NCBI RefSeq assembly: GCF_009495755.1
Contig: NZ_WIBJ01000006.1
Location: 1 to 64,000, forward strand
Length of the DNA: 64,000 nt
Origin: Flavobacterium sp. LMO8
GTDB taxonomy: Bacteria; Bacteroidota; Bacteroidia; Flavobacteriales; Flavobacteriaceae
Reading direction: 5' to 3'
Shown: positions 16,622 to 23,993 of the stretch, one piece after another
How positions within the stretch are numbered: position 1 is the first letter of the stretch
How the letters are laid out: each line of letters starts with the position of its first letter
Notes under the pieces: model-generated
Seen by the model: the letters and a program-made list of their open reading frames with translations, nothing else
What the model was told of the DNA's origin: nothing
Database searches by the model: none
Program-made: the position numbers and the translations under genes

Positions 16622-17752
16622 TTATAATCGTTGACTCATTTGAATCACCATTTTATCTTTCCATTCTCTAAATGTTCCTGCTATAATTTGTCTTCTTGCT
16701 TCGCGCACTAACCACATGTAAAAACCTAAATTATGAATGGTTGCAATTTGTTTTCCTAAGAATTCATCTGCTGCAAACAAGTGTCTAAGATATGCTTTTG
16801 AATATTCTGTATCTACCCAAGTGTGTCCCATTTCGTCAATTGGCGAAAAATCGGCTTCCCACTTTTTGTTTTTCATATTCATTGTTCCGTGAGCAGTGAA
16901 TAACATTCCGTTTCTGGCGTTACGCGTTGGCATCACACAATCAAACATATCAATTCCTAACGCAATATTTTCTAAAATATTAATTGGCGTTCCCACACCC
17001 ATTAAATATCTTGGTTTGTCTTCTGGAAGAATTGCCGTAACAATTTCGGTCATTGCGTACATTTCTTCAGCTGGTTCTCCTACTGAAAGTCCTCCAATAG
17101 CATTTCCTTGAGCGCCTGCATTTGCAATATATTCTGCCGATTGTTCTCTTAAATCTTTATAAGTACTTCCTTGAACAATAGGAAAAAACGTTTGTTCGTA
17201 ACCGTATTTAAAAGGTAACTTTTCTAAATGATTGATACATCTGTCTAACCAACGGTGCGTCATATGCATCGAACGCTTTGCGTAACGATAATCGCACGGA
17301 TATGGTGTACATTCGTCGAAAGCCATAATGATATCAGCACCAATGGTACGTTGAATTTCCATTACATTTTCCGGTGAAAAGAAATGATACGAACCATCAA
17401 TATGAGATTTGAATTTTACTCCTTCTTCTTTAATTTTTCTATTCGAAGAAAGCGAATACACTTGATAGCCTCCAGAATCGGTCAAAATATTTCTATCCCA
17501 ATTCATGAATTTATGTAAACCTCCAGCAGCTTCTAAAATTTTAGTTTGAGGTCTTAAATATAAATGATAAGTGTTTCCTAAAATAATATCTGGATTAATA
17601 TCATCTCTTAGCTCGCGTTGGTGTACTCCTTTTACAGAAGCAACGGTTCCTACAGGCATAAAAATTGGGGTTTCAATAACACCATGATCGGTAGTTATTT
17701 TTCCAGCTCTGGCTTTACTTTTAGGGTCTTTGGTAATTAAATCAAACTTCAT
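16622..17752 (-). CDS. tgt: tRNA-guanine (queuine) transglycosylase
   Basis: Tgt exchanges guanine at the wobble position of GUN anticodons for preQ1. The 376-residue protein has the DSGGYQVYSL and FDECTPYP substrate-binding motifs (the latter with a catalytic-pocket Asp), GNAIGGLSVGEP, and the nucleophile region GIDMFDCVMPTRNARNG. The C-terminal zinc site of the E. coli and Zymomonas enzymes (CxCxxC and His) is not present: the matching stretch reads EADFSPIDEMGHTWVDTEYS. This loss looks lineage-typical. A -7 promoter element lies just upstream, and it heads a three-gene operon. Confidence 0.95.
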   Translation of the reverse strand: MKFDLITKDPKSKARAGKITTDHGVIETPIFMPVGTVASVKGVHQRELRDDINPDIILGNTYHLYLRPQTKILEAAGGLHKFMNWDRNILTDSGGYQVYSLSSNRKIKEEGVKFKSHIDGSYHFFSPENVMEIQRTIGADIIMAFDECTPYPCDYRYAKRSMHMTHRWLDRCINHLEKLPFKYGYEQTFFPIVQGSTYKDLREQSAEYIANAGAQGNAIGGLSVGEPAEEMYAMTEIVTAILPEDKPRYLMGVGTPINILENIALGIDMFDCVMPTRNARNGMLFTAHGTMNMKNKKWEADFSPIDEMGHTWVDTEYSKAYLRHLFAADEFLGKQIATIHNLGFYMWLVREARRQIIAGTFREWKDKMVIQMSQRL

Positions 17753-17771
17753 ATTGTGCTTTTACGAACCG

Positions 17772-17779
17772 CAAAGATA
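17772..17779 (-). promoter_or_regulatory. -7 promoter element of the tgt operon
   Basis: TATCTTTG on the minus strand matches TAnnTTTG exactly and ends 20 bases before the tgt start, which implies a short leader. Confidence 0.6.
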
Positions 17780-17858
17780 ATTTATTTTAGAATTTAGAAA
17801 TTGGAATTTAGAATTATTTATGATTAACACTGATTATTAATAACTTCTAACAAAATGA

Positions 17859-17890
17859 TTTGTACCACCAAAAAAATAAAATTACTTTTG
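17859..17890 (+). promoter_or_regulatory. Promoter of the split transketolase genes
   Basis: TTTG (17859-17862) and TACTTTTG (17883-17890) are 20 bases apart, matching the flavobacterial TTG-N17-23-TAnnTTTG promoter. The start codon is at 17919. Confidence 0.75.
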
Positions 17891-17918
17891 CACCTAATTA
17901 ACACATATATCTTTTATA

Positions 17919-18764
17919 ATGTCTAACACACAACAACTACAAGATTTTACAACACAAGTTCGAAGAGATATTCTTCGTATGGTTCATGCCGTAAATTCAG
18001 GTCACCCAGGAGGTTCTTTGGGATGTGCTGAGTTTTTGGTTACCCTTTACCAAGACGTTATGAAACGTAACGAAGGTTTTGATATGAACGGAATTGGTGA
18101 AGATTTATTCTTCTTATCAAACGGACATATTTCTCCTGTTTTTTACAGTGTTTTAGCTAGAAGTGGATACTTTCCAGTAGCTGAATTAGCAACATTCAGA
18201 AAATTAAATTCAAGATTACAAGGTCACCCTACAACTCATGAAGGTTTACCTGGAATCAGAATGGCTTCGGGTTCATTAGGACAAGGAATGTCGGTTGCCA
18301 TTGGAGCTGCACAAGCTAAGAAATTGAACAACGACAACCATTTGGTTTTTGCTCTTTTAGGTGATGGTGAATTACAAGAAGGACAAAACTGGGAAGCGAT
18401 TATGTATGCTTCAGCTAAAAAAGTAGACAACTTAATTGCGACTATCGACTTAAACGGAAAACAAATCGACGGAACTACAGACGAAGTTTTAGCAATGGGA
18501 AGCGTAAAAGCGAAGTTTGAAGCATTTGATTGGATTGTATTAGAAATCAAAGAAGGAAACAACATCGACGCTATCAAAGCTGGTTTAGCTGATGCAAAAT
18601 CAAAATCAGGTAACGGAAAACCGGTTTGTATTTTATTGCATACCGAAATGGGTAATGGTGTAGATTTTATGATGCACACACACGCTTGGCACGGAAAAGC
18701 GCCAAATGATGAGCAATTAGCAAAAGGTTTAGCACAAAATGTTGAAACTTTAGGAGACTATTAA
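17919..18764 (+). CDS. Transketolase, N-terminal (TPP-binding) subunit
   Basis: Transketolase moves two-carbon units between sugar phosphates in the pentose phosphate pathway. This 281-residue chain is the first half of the enzyme: it has SGHPGGSLG, LSNGHISP, the HPTTHEGLPGI loop and the thiamine-pyrophosphate motif GDGELQEGQNWEA (about 144-156). The second half is encoded 72 bases downstream, a split seen in many flavobacteria. It has its own strong promoter. Directly repeated GTGTTCAGTTAAAA units fill part of the gap to the second gene. Confidence 0.96.
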   Translation: MSNTQQLQDFTTQVRRDILRMVHAVNSGHPGGSLGCAEFLVTLYQDVMKRNEGFDMNGIGEDLFFLSNGHISPVFYSVLARSGYFPVAELATFRKLNSRLQGHPTTHEGLPGIRMASGSLGQGMSVAIGAAQAKKLNNDNHLVFALLGDGELQEGQNWEAIMYASAKKVDNLIATIDLNGKQIDGTTDEVLAMGSVKAKFEAFDWIVLEIKEGNNIDAIKAGLADAKSKSGNGKPVCILLHTEMGNGVDFMMHTHAWHGKAPNDEQLAKGLAQNVETLGDY

Positions 18765-18768
18765 TTAG

Positions 18769-18802
18769 TGTTCAGTGTTCAGTTAAAAGTGTTCAGTTAA
18801 AA
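18769..18802 (+). repeat. Short tandem repeat between transketolase genes
   Basis: Two exact copies of GTGTTCAGTTAAAA (18775-18788 and 18789-18802) follow a partial copy (18769-18775). Confidence 0.8.
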
Positions 18803-18836
18803 GTATTCCGTTGAATACAGTTAAATTTAAAAACAA

Positions 18837-19790
18837 ATGAAAAAATATACCAACACAGGCAGTAAAGATACCCGTTCGGGATTTGGAGCTGGAATGACAG
18901 AATTAGGTCAAAAAAACGAAAACGTAGTAGCACTTTGTGCGGATTTAATTGGGTCATTAAAATTTGATGATTTCAAGAAAAACCACCCAGAGCGTTTCTT
19001 CCAAATTGGAATTGCAGAAGCCAACATGATTGGAATTGCAGCTGGATTAACTATTGGTGGAAAAATTCCTTTTACAGGAACTTTCGCTAACTTTTCTACT
19101 GGAAGAGTTTACGATCAAATTCGTCAATCAGTAGCGTATTCAGATAAAAATGTGAAAATTTGTGCCTCTCACGCAGGATTAACCCTTGGAGAAGATGGAG
19201 CAACTCACCAAATCTTAGAAGACATCGGTTTGATGAAAATGTTACCTGGAATGACCGTTATAAACACTTGTGATTACAACCAAACGAAAGCAGCAACTAT
19301 TGCTTTAGCAGATCATCATGGACCAGCTTATTTACGTTTTGGTCGTCCAGTAGTGCCTAACTTTATGCCAGCTGACGAACCTTTCGTAATTGGAAAAGCC
19401 ATTATGTTAAACGAAGGAACAGACGTTACGATTATTGCAACTGGACATTTAGTTTGGGAAGCATTAATTGCAGCAGAAGCGTTAGAAGCAAAAGGGATTT
19501 CGGCAGAAGTAATTAACATTCATACGATTAAACCATTAGATGAAGAAGCAATTTTAAAATCAGTGAAGAAAACAGGTTGTGTGGTTACAGCGGAAGAACA
19601 TAATATAATTGGTGGTTTAGGAGAAAGTGTTTCTAGAACATTAGTTCAAAATCATTTGGTACCACAAGAATTTGTAGCGGTAAACGACAGCTTTGGAGAA
19701 AGTGGAACACCAGACCAATTAATGGAAAAATACAAATTAAACAATCAAGCGATTGTGGAAGCTGTAGAAAGAGTCATCAAAAGAAAATGA
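18837..19790 (+). CDS. Transketolase, C-terminal subunit
   Basis: The 317-residue chain supplies the pyrimidine-binding and C-terminal domains of transketolase. The conserved Glu that activates thiamine pyrophosphate lies in FFQIGIAEANMIGIAAG (about 51-67). Also present are FAVFSTFA-type ANFSTGR, HAGLTLGEDGATHQ and the C-terminal VTAEEHNIIGGLG ... DSFGESGTPDQLM. It needs the partner encoded immediately upstream to form an active site at the subunit interface. A bidirectional terminator follows. Confidence 0.96.
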   Translation: MKKYTNTGSKDTRSGFGAGMTELGQKNENVVALCADLIGSLKFDDFKKNHPERFFQIGIAEANMIGIAAGLTIGGKIPFTGTFANFSTGRVYDQIRQSVAYSDKNVKICASHAGLTLGEDGATHQILEDIGLMKMLPGMTVINTCDYNQTKAATIALADHHGPAYLRFGRPVVPNFMPADEPFVIGKAIMLNEGTDVTIIATGHLVWEALIAAEALEAKGISAEVINIHTIKPLDEEAILKSVKKTGCVVTAEEHNIIGGLGESVSRTLVQNHLVPQEFVAVNDSFGESGTPDQLMEKYKLNNQAIVEAVERVIKRK

Positions 19791-19806
19791 TATTTTAATA
19801 AAAAAA

Positions 19807-19837
19807 AAATCTCGGTATTAACCGAGATTTTTTTTTT
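19807..19837 (+). terminator. Bidirectional terminator after transketolase
   Basis: A perfect 10-bp stem (19807-19816 with 19821-19830), preceded by A residues and followed by T residues, separates the convergent transketolase and FKBP lipoprotein genes. Confidence 0.92.
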
Positions 19838-19838
19838 A

Positions 19839-20738
19839 TTAAAATCTACAAAACGGATCTAAATGTTTCTTTTTACCATTGCCTCCTCCAGAACAAGTTG
19901 GAATATTAACAAAATCATAGTAAACTCCTGAACTAATTTCAATTTCATACTTTGTTAGTCTACCATCTCCATCATCATCTCCATCTAAATAGTCTGGTAT
20001 ATCATCACCATCAGTATCATCTGCTTCTAAATTAAAATTATCATCTTCAGCTCTATATTCATATTTTGAGAGTATTTCATCTCTATCATGGTCTCTATAT
20101 CGCAAATTATACAACTTAAAATTAAAAATTAACGGAGAATATGAGGGTATATTTCCTGTAGCAGTATTAAAATAACCTAAACCAGAAGGTAAAAACATAA
20201 CGCCTGCTCCATAATCATTAAATGTAATTGTGCCATCTGAGTTTACTACATTAGTCCCTGTTTTAAACTTTGGTATAATTTCTCCCCAGCCTCTAACAAC
20301 ATCTTCCAATGGAAACCAAACTGGAGTTATAGACTCATCAAATGTAATTGAAACATCAGAAATTAAATTCCCTTTGTAAGAAACAAAAGAAGAATCTACA
20401 CGTGTTGGACTTTCGCCTATTCCCTCTCTTAAATTAAGATAGTATAACTTATAAGTAATATCATGAAAAGTAACTTCATAATTACGTATTAATTCAGGCA
20501 TATCCCAAATTGCAGTCTGAGTTCCACCTTCAGGAATTTCAAAAAATTCAGTGTTATAATCCGAATCAATTGTAACATAATGAGTTTGAAGAAACTCTTC
20601 AATTTTAGGCAAATCTTCTAAATAAACCTCCTCATATGGTCTTGCAGGTGTAACTTGTGGTCCATTATCATCAGACGGACAAGCAAGAAAAGTAGTTGCA
20701 ACTAATAACAAAAGTACTATTTTTAAAAGGCTTTTCAT
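19839..20738 (-). CDS. FKBP-type peptidyl-prolyl isomerase lipoprotein
   Basis: The 299-residue protein has a type II signal peptide (LLVATTFLAC, lipidated Cys20) followed by acidic residues (PSDD), consistent with surface or outer-membrane export in this phylum. An FKBP domain covers about 85-215 (YKGNLISDVSITFD, WFPLEDVVRGWGEII, FLPSGLGYF). After it comes an Asp-rich stretch (DTDGDDIPDYLDGDDDGDG, about 241-259) like thrombospondin type 3 calcium loops. The tail holds a small Cys pair and KKKHLDPFCRF. It should fold or act on proteins outside the inner membrane. Confidence 0.9.
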   Translation of the reverse strand: MKSLLKIVLLLLVATTFLACPSDDNGPQVTPARPYEEVYLEDLPKIEEFLQTHYVTIDSDYNTEFFEIPEGGTQTAIWDMPELIRNYEVTFHDITYKLYYLNLREGIGESPTRVDSSFVSYKGNLISDVSITFDESITPVWFPLEDVVRGWGEIIPKFKTGTNVVNSDGTITFNDYGAGVMFLPSGLGYFNTATGNIPSYSPLIFNFKLYNLRYRDHDRDEILSKYEYRAEDDNFNLEADDTDGDDIPDYLDGDDDGDGRLTKYEIEISSGVYYDFVNIPTCSGGGNGKKKHLDPFCRF

Positions 20739-20777
20739 TTTTATTTAATTTATAGGGCGCAAGATACAATTTTCATT

Positions 20778-20785
20778 TATTTTTG
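20778..20785 (+). promoter_or_regulatory. -7 element upstream of the S4-domain gene
   Basis: TATTTTTG matches TAnnTTTG and ends 33 bases before the ATG at 20819. No clear -33 TTG is seen. Confidence 0.45.
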
Positions 20786-20818
20786 TAGAAATATTAACAT
20801 GGTTTTTTGAATTATATT

Positions 20819-21217
20819 ATGCGAATAGATAAACTTTTATGGTGTTTACGGTATTATAAGACTCGAAGTATAGCTACTGAAGCTGTAAAAAAAGGGCATA
20901 TAACCGTTAATGGTCAGGTGGCGAAGGCTTCAAGAGAAGTTTTTCCAACAGATAAAATTACACTTCGCAAAGACCAAATCAACTACAAATTAACCATTTT
21001 AGATATGCCTCAAAATCGCTTGGGTGCAAAATTGGTCGACATGTACCGAAAAGATGAAACTCCAAAAGAAGCTTTTGAACATCTAGAATTACTAAAATTG
21101 TCGAAAGAACATTACAGAGCCAACGGAACTGGAAGACCTACTAAAAAAGATAGAAGAGAAATCGACGATTATTTATGGGAAAGTGATGAAACCGATGATA
21201 CCAATAAAACCGAATAA
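20819..21217 (+). CDS. S4-domain RNA-binding protein, Hsp15-like
   Basis: The 132-residue protein begins with an S4 RNA-binding domain (MRIDKLLWCLRYYKTRSIATEAVKKGHITVNG) and continues with the basic tail (GRPTKKDRREIDDYL) typical of the Hsp15 group, which binds stalled 50S subunits carrying nascent chains. The ATG at 20819 is chosen because the S4 domain starts there; a TTG four codons earlier is unlikely. The stop codon is directly followed by the ATG of the methyltransferase gene. Confidence 0.93.
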   Translation: MRIDKLLWCLRYYKTRSIATEAVKKGHITVNGQVAKASREVFPTDKITLRKDQINYKLTILDMPQNRLGAKLVDMYRKDETPKEAFEHLELLKLSKEHYRANGTGRPTKKDRREIDDYLWESDETDDTNKTE

Positions 21218-21784
21218 ATGAATTACTGGGAAGAACGCTATAAAAAAGGAGAAACGGGTTGGGACGCAGGTCAAATTACTAGTCCAATAAAAGAATATAT
21301 TGATCAATTGACCAATAAGAATCTAAAAATTCTAATTCCTGGAGCCGGAAATGGTTATGAATTTGACTATTTAATTAAAAAAGGGTTTCAAAATGTGTAT
21401 GTTATTGATATTGCTGAAACGCCTTTAGAAAACATCAAAAAAAGAAAACCAGAGTTTGCTTCACATTTGATACATGCAGATTTCTTTACATTAGAAACTA
21501 CTTTTGATTTAATCTTAGAGCAAACATTTTTTTGTGCTATACCACCCGAAATAAGACCTCAATATGTCGAAAAAATGGCAGAGCTTTTACTTCCGAAAGG
21601 AAAATTAGCAGGATTGCTTTTTGATTTTCCATTAACTACTGAAGGTCCGCCATTTGGAGGTTCAAAAGAAGAATATATCAACCGATTTACTCCAAAATTT
21701 GAAATTAAAAAACTAGAACGCTCATATAATTCTATAAAGCCACGAGAAAATAAAGAACTCTTTTTTATCTTTGAGGTCAAATAA
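21218..21784 (+). CDS. TPMT-family SAM-dependent methyltransferase
   Basis: The 188-residue protein matches the thiopurine S-methyltransferase family: an opening MNYWEERYKKGETGWDAGQ, the SAM-binding PGAGNGYEFDYL (about 43-54), VYVIDIAETPLENI and LEQTFFCAIPPEIR, then FPLTTEGPPFGGSKEEY. In bacteria these enzymes methylate small sulfur, selenium or halide substrates; the substrate here is unknown. Its ATG follows the stop of the S4 gene without a gap and the phosphoribosyltransferase gene starts ten bases later, so the three form an operon. Confidence 0.92.
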   Translation: MNYWEERYKKGETGWDAGQITSPIKEYIDQLTNKNLKILIPGAGNGYEFDYLIKKGFQNVYVIDIAETPLENIKKRKPEFASHLIHADFFTLETTFDLILEQTFFCAIPPEIRPQYVEKMAELLLPKGKLAGLLFDFPLTTEGPPFGGSKEEYINRFTPKFEIKKLERSYNSIKPRENKELFFIFEVK

Positions 21785-21793
21785 CAACAACAC

Positions 21794-22288
21794 ATGGAAA
21801 ATATTATTTTAACGCACAAAGAAATTGCACACAAAACCAAACGAATTGCTTACCAAATCTTCGAAACTTTTGTTAATGAAGAAGAAGTTATTTTAGCTGG
21901 AATTGCTAACAACGGCTACCTATTTGCTCAAAAAATAGCAGCAGAATTAGCTTTGATTTCTGATTTAAAAGTGACGCTTTGTGAAGTTAAAATTAATAAA
22001 CAAAATCCGCAATCTCCTGTAAATACCTCAATTACATCAGCCGAATATCAAAATAAAGCATTGGTTTTAATTGATGATGTATTAAGCACAGGCACTACAC
22101 TAATTTATGGTGTAAAACACTTTTTAGAAGTACCATTAAGTAAATTTAAAACTGCAGTTTTAGTAGATAGAAACCATAAAAAATATCCTGTTAAAGCCGA
22201 CTTTAAAGGAATTTCATTATCTACTTCTTTACAAGAACATATTCAAGTCGTTTTTGAAGAAAATAACTCGTACGCTTATTTAAGTTAA
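21794..22288 (+). CDS. Phosphoribosyltransferase family protein (PyrR-like)
   Basis: The 164-residue protein has a type I phosphoribosyltransferase fold, with the PRPP-binding motif VLIDDVLSTGTT (about 95-106) and GIANNGYLFAQKIA near the N-terminus. It resembles PyrR, the uracil-phosphoribosyltransferase-related regulator, but no pyr genes are nearby and the mRNA-binding role cannot be assumed. It overlaps the 3' end of aroK by nine bases tail-to-tail. Confidence 0.88.
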   Translation: MENIILTHKEIAHKTKRIAYQIFETFVNEEEVILAGIANNGYLFAQKIAAELALISDLKVTLCEVKINKQNPQSPVNTSITSAEYQNKALVLIDDVLSTGTTLIYGVKHFLEVPLSKFKTAVLVDRNHKKYPVKADFKGISLSTSLQEHIQVVFEENNSYAYLS

Positions 22289-22795
22289 TAAAGTTTCTAT
22301 TTCATTTGCAATTTGCTCTACCGACTTATTATCAATTGTTACTATTTTAGTAGCTTGATGATAATAAAAGTTTCGGTCGAATAAATGCTTGTTGATAAAA
22401 TCTTTCAAAGAAACCTCATCTTGATTGTGCAATAACGGACGCTTGTCTTTTTCGTTAATCAATCGATTAACCAAAGTATCCGTAGAAGCTTTTAAGTATA
22501 TTGAAAAAATGTCATCTTGTTGCAACAATTCATGATTATTAAAGTAACAAGGTGCTCCTCCACCTAAACTCAAAACGAAATTTTCTTGCTTGTTTAGAAA
22601 ATTTTTCAAGACTTCATTTTCTTTTTTTCTAAAGTAAATTTCTCCTTTGGTTTGAAACAATTCAGAAATAGAACTTTGAGTTACTTTTTCAATTTCTTCA
22701 TCCAAATCATAGAAAGATAGTTGTAACTTTTTTGCTAAAAAATCACCAATTACCGACTTACCACAACCCATGTAACCTAACAATACTATTTTCAT
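22280..22795 (-). CDS. aroK: Shikimate kinase
   Basis: AroK phosphorylates shikimate, the fifth step of chorismate synthesis. The 171-residue protein has the P-loop GYMGCGKS (7-14), the shikimate-binding DLDEEIE (31-37), FRKKENEVL with the substrate Arg, GGGAPC (79-84), and the LID with KRPLL. Length is normal. Chorismate leads to tyrosine, the likely precursor of the polyene pigment made by the cluster downstream. Its 5' region shares an intergenic stretch with the tRNA-Lys promoter. Confidence 0.96.
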   Translation of the reverse strand: MKIVLLGYMGCGKSVIGDFLAKKLQLSFYDLDEEIEKVTQSSISELFQTKGEIYFRKKENEVLKNFLNKQENFVLSLGGGAPCYFNNHELLQQDDIFSIYLKASTDTLVNRLINEKDKRPLLHNQDEVSLKDFINKHLFDRNFYYHQATKIVTIDNKSVEQIANEIETLLT

Positions 22796-22849
22796 AAATA
22801 AATAATCCCTTAAAAATTAAAGGGTTAAGAAATTAATTTTAAAAAAAGA

Positions 22850-22877
22850 CAAATTTATAATAAATTACCATTGCAAA
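22850..22877 (-). promoter_or_regulatory. Likely promoter of aroK
   Basis: On the minus strand TTTG (22877-22874) and TAAATTTG (22857-22850) are 16 bases apart, one short of the usual spacing. The -33 part sits on the same TTGCAAA that gives the tRNA promoter its TTG. Confidence 0.5.
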
Positions 22878-22900
22878 CTAAATAAATGTTTATATATTTG
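22871..22900 (+). promoter_or_regulatory. Promoter of the tRNA-Lys array
   Basis: TTG (22871-22873), a 19-base spacer and TATATTTG (22893-22900) match the flavobacterial consensus exactly. The first tRNA begins 23 bases later. Confidence 0.8.
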
Positions 22901-22923
22901 CACCCGCATTCAAGGAAATAAAT

Positions 22924-22996
22924 GACTTGGTAGCTCAGTTGGTAGAGCACATCACTTTTAATGATGGGGTCCTGGGTTCGAGCCCCAGCCAGGTCA
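22924..22996 (+). tRNA. tRNA-Lys(UUU), copy 1
   Basis: A 73-base cloverleaf: acceptor GACTTGG with CCAGGTC, D arm GCTC/GAGC, anticodon arm CATCA-CTTTTAA-TGATG with anticodon TTT, T arm CTGGG-TTCGAGC-CCCAG, discriminator A. CCA is not encoded. Confidence 0.97.
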
Positions 22997-23027
22997 CAAA
23001 AACAAAAAAACTTTTCTTGATTGCTAC

Positions 23028-23100
23028 GACTTGGTAGCTCAGTTGGTAGAGCACATCACTTTTAATGATGGGGTCCTGGGTTCGAGCCCCAGCCAGGTCA
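23028..23100 (+). tRNA. tRNA-Lys(UUU), copy 2
   Basis: Identical in sequence to the first copy; same cloverleaf and TTT anticodon. Confidence 0.97.
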
Positions 23101-23131
23101 CAAAAACAAAAAAACTTTTCTTGATTGCTAC

Positions 23132-23204
23132 GACTTGGTAGCTCAGTTGGTAGAGCACATCACTTTTAATGATGGGGTCCTGGGTTCGAGCCCCAGCCAG
23201 GTCA
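23132..23204 (+). tRNA. tRNA-Lys(UUU), copy 3
   Basis: Identical in sequence to the first two copies; same cloverleaf and TTT anticodon. Confidence 0.97.
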
Positions 23205-23214
23205 CAAAAATCTA

Positions 23215-23246
23215 AAAGACGTTGCACTGCAACGTCTTTGTTGTTT
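23215..23246 (+). terminator. Terminator-like hairpin between tRNA-Lys and tRNA-Leu
   Basis: A 12-bp perfect inverted repeat (23215-23226 with 23228-23239) is followed by GTTGTTTT. It may end or slow transcription of the tRNA-Lys array, or be a processing site ahead of tRNA-Leu. Confidence 0.6.
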
Positions 23247-23249
23247 TAA

Positions 23250-23332
23250 GGCCAAGTGGAGAAACGGTAGACTCGCCATCTTGAGGGGGTGGTGCTCGTA
23301 AGGGCGTGAGGGTTCAAATCCCTCCTTGGTCA
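23250..23332 (+). tRNA. tRNA-Leu(GAG)
   Basis: An 83-base class II tRNA: acceptor GGCCAAG with CTTGGTC, anticodon arm CCATC-TTGAGGG-GGTGG with anticodon GAG, an extra variable arm (TGCTCGTAAGGGCG), T arm GAGGG-TTCAAAT-CCCTC, discriminator A. CCA is not encoded. Confidence 0.95.
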
Positions 23333-23358
23333 CTTTTAATCTTTGAATAATACGTTTA

Positions 23359-23988
23359 ATGCCATTTTTTAAAGAAATTATACTTCCAAACAATACTTCT
23401 ATTTATTTATGGAAAATAAATGAAGAGATTGCCGATTTAAAACAACATCTTCTTCTTACTGAAATTTCTACCAATCGATTGGTTAAAATGAAATCTGAAA
23501 GCCATATAAAAGGTTTTTTAGCCGTTAGAAAGCTATTAAAAGAAATCAGCTATACAGATTCTGATTTATATTATGATTCTTTTGGAAAACCACTTCTAAA
23601 GAACGGTAAAAACATATCGATTTCACACTCTCATGGATTTGCTTGTATAATTATTAGTGATAATAATGTTGGTATTGACATCGAATTAAAAAACGAAAAA
23701 ATTCTGAAAAATATTTCGTTGCTTTTTAATGAAGATTTCATTCTGAATACTAAAGAAAATAAGGAAAGTGCAATTACACTAACCACTTTTGGTTGGGCAA
23801 TAAAAGAAGCTTTATTTAAGTTAATTCCAGAAAATGATGTTAGTTTTAAAGAAAACATTTCAATACAACCTTTTCAAGTAAATGAAAATTCATGCATTGC
23901 GAATGTTGAGATTAATAACAAAAAAAATAGTTATACAATCCACCTTGAAACTATAGAAAACTATGTTTTAGCCTACGTAATTGAATAA
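23359..23988 (+). CDS. 4'-phosphopantetheinyl transferase
   Basis: The enzyme transfers the phosphopantetheine arm of CoA to a Ser of acyl carrier proteins. The 209-residue protein has the Sfp-superfamily motifs: GKPLLKNGKNISISHSHG (about 76-93), the magnesium-binding VGIDIE (about 107-112) and WAIKEALFK (about 149-157). It lies tail-to-tail with the pigment operon, five bases from the ligase gene's stop, and probably activates the two ACPs of that operon (Ser41 in each). It may also serve the cell's fatty-acid ACP. Confidence 0.93.
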   Translation: MPFFKEIILPNNTSIYLWKINEEIADLKQHLLLTEISTNRLVKMKSESHIKGFLAVRKLLKEISYTDSDLYYDSFGKPLLKNGKNISISHSHGFACIIISDNNVGIDIELKNEKILKNISLLFNEDFILNTKENKESAITLTTFGWAIKEALFKLIPENDVSFKENISIQPFQVNENSCIANVEINNKKNSYTIHLETIENYVLAYVIE

Positions 23989-23993
23989 TAAAA

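Larger units (their letters stand above)
22924..23204 (+). repeat. 104-bp tandem repeat carrying three tRNA-Lys genes
   Basis: The unit is a 73-base tRNA plus an identical 31-base A/T-rich spacer. Two full units and a third tRNA follow each other at 22924, 23028 and 23132 with no differences seen in the tRNAs or in the two spacers. Confidence 0.95.

Noticed and set aside
23039..23393. Minus-strand frames across the tRNA genes giving LEPRTPS- and LAGARTQDP-like peptides
   Set aside because: These are the familiar false translations of tRNA genes; the tRNA cloverleafs explain the sequence.
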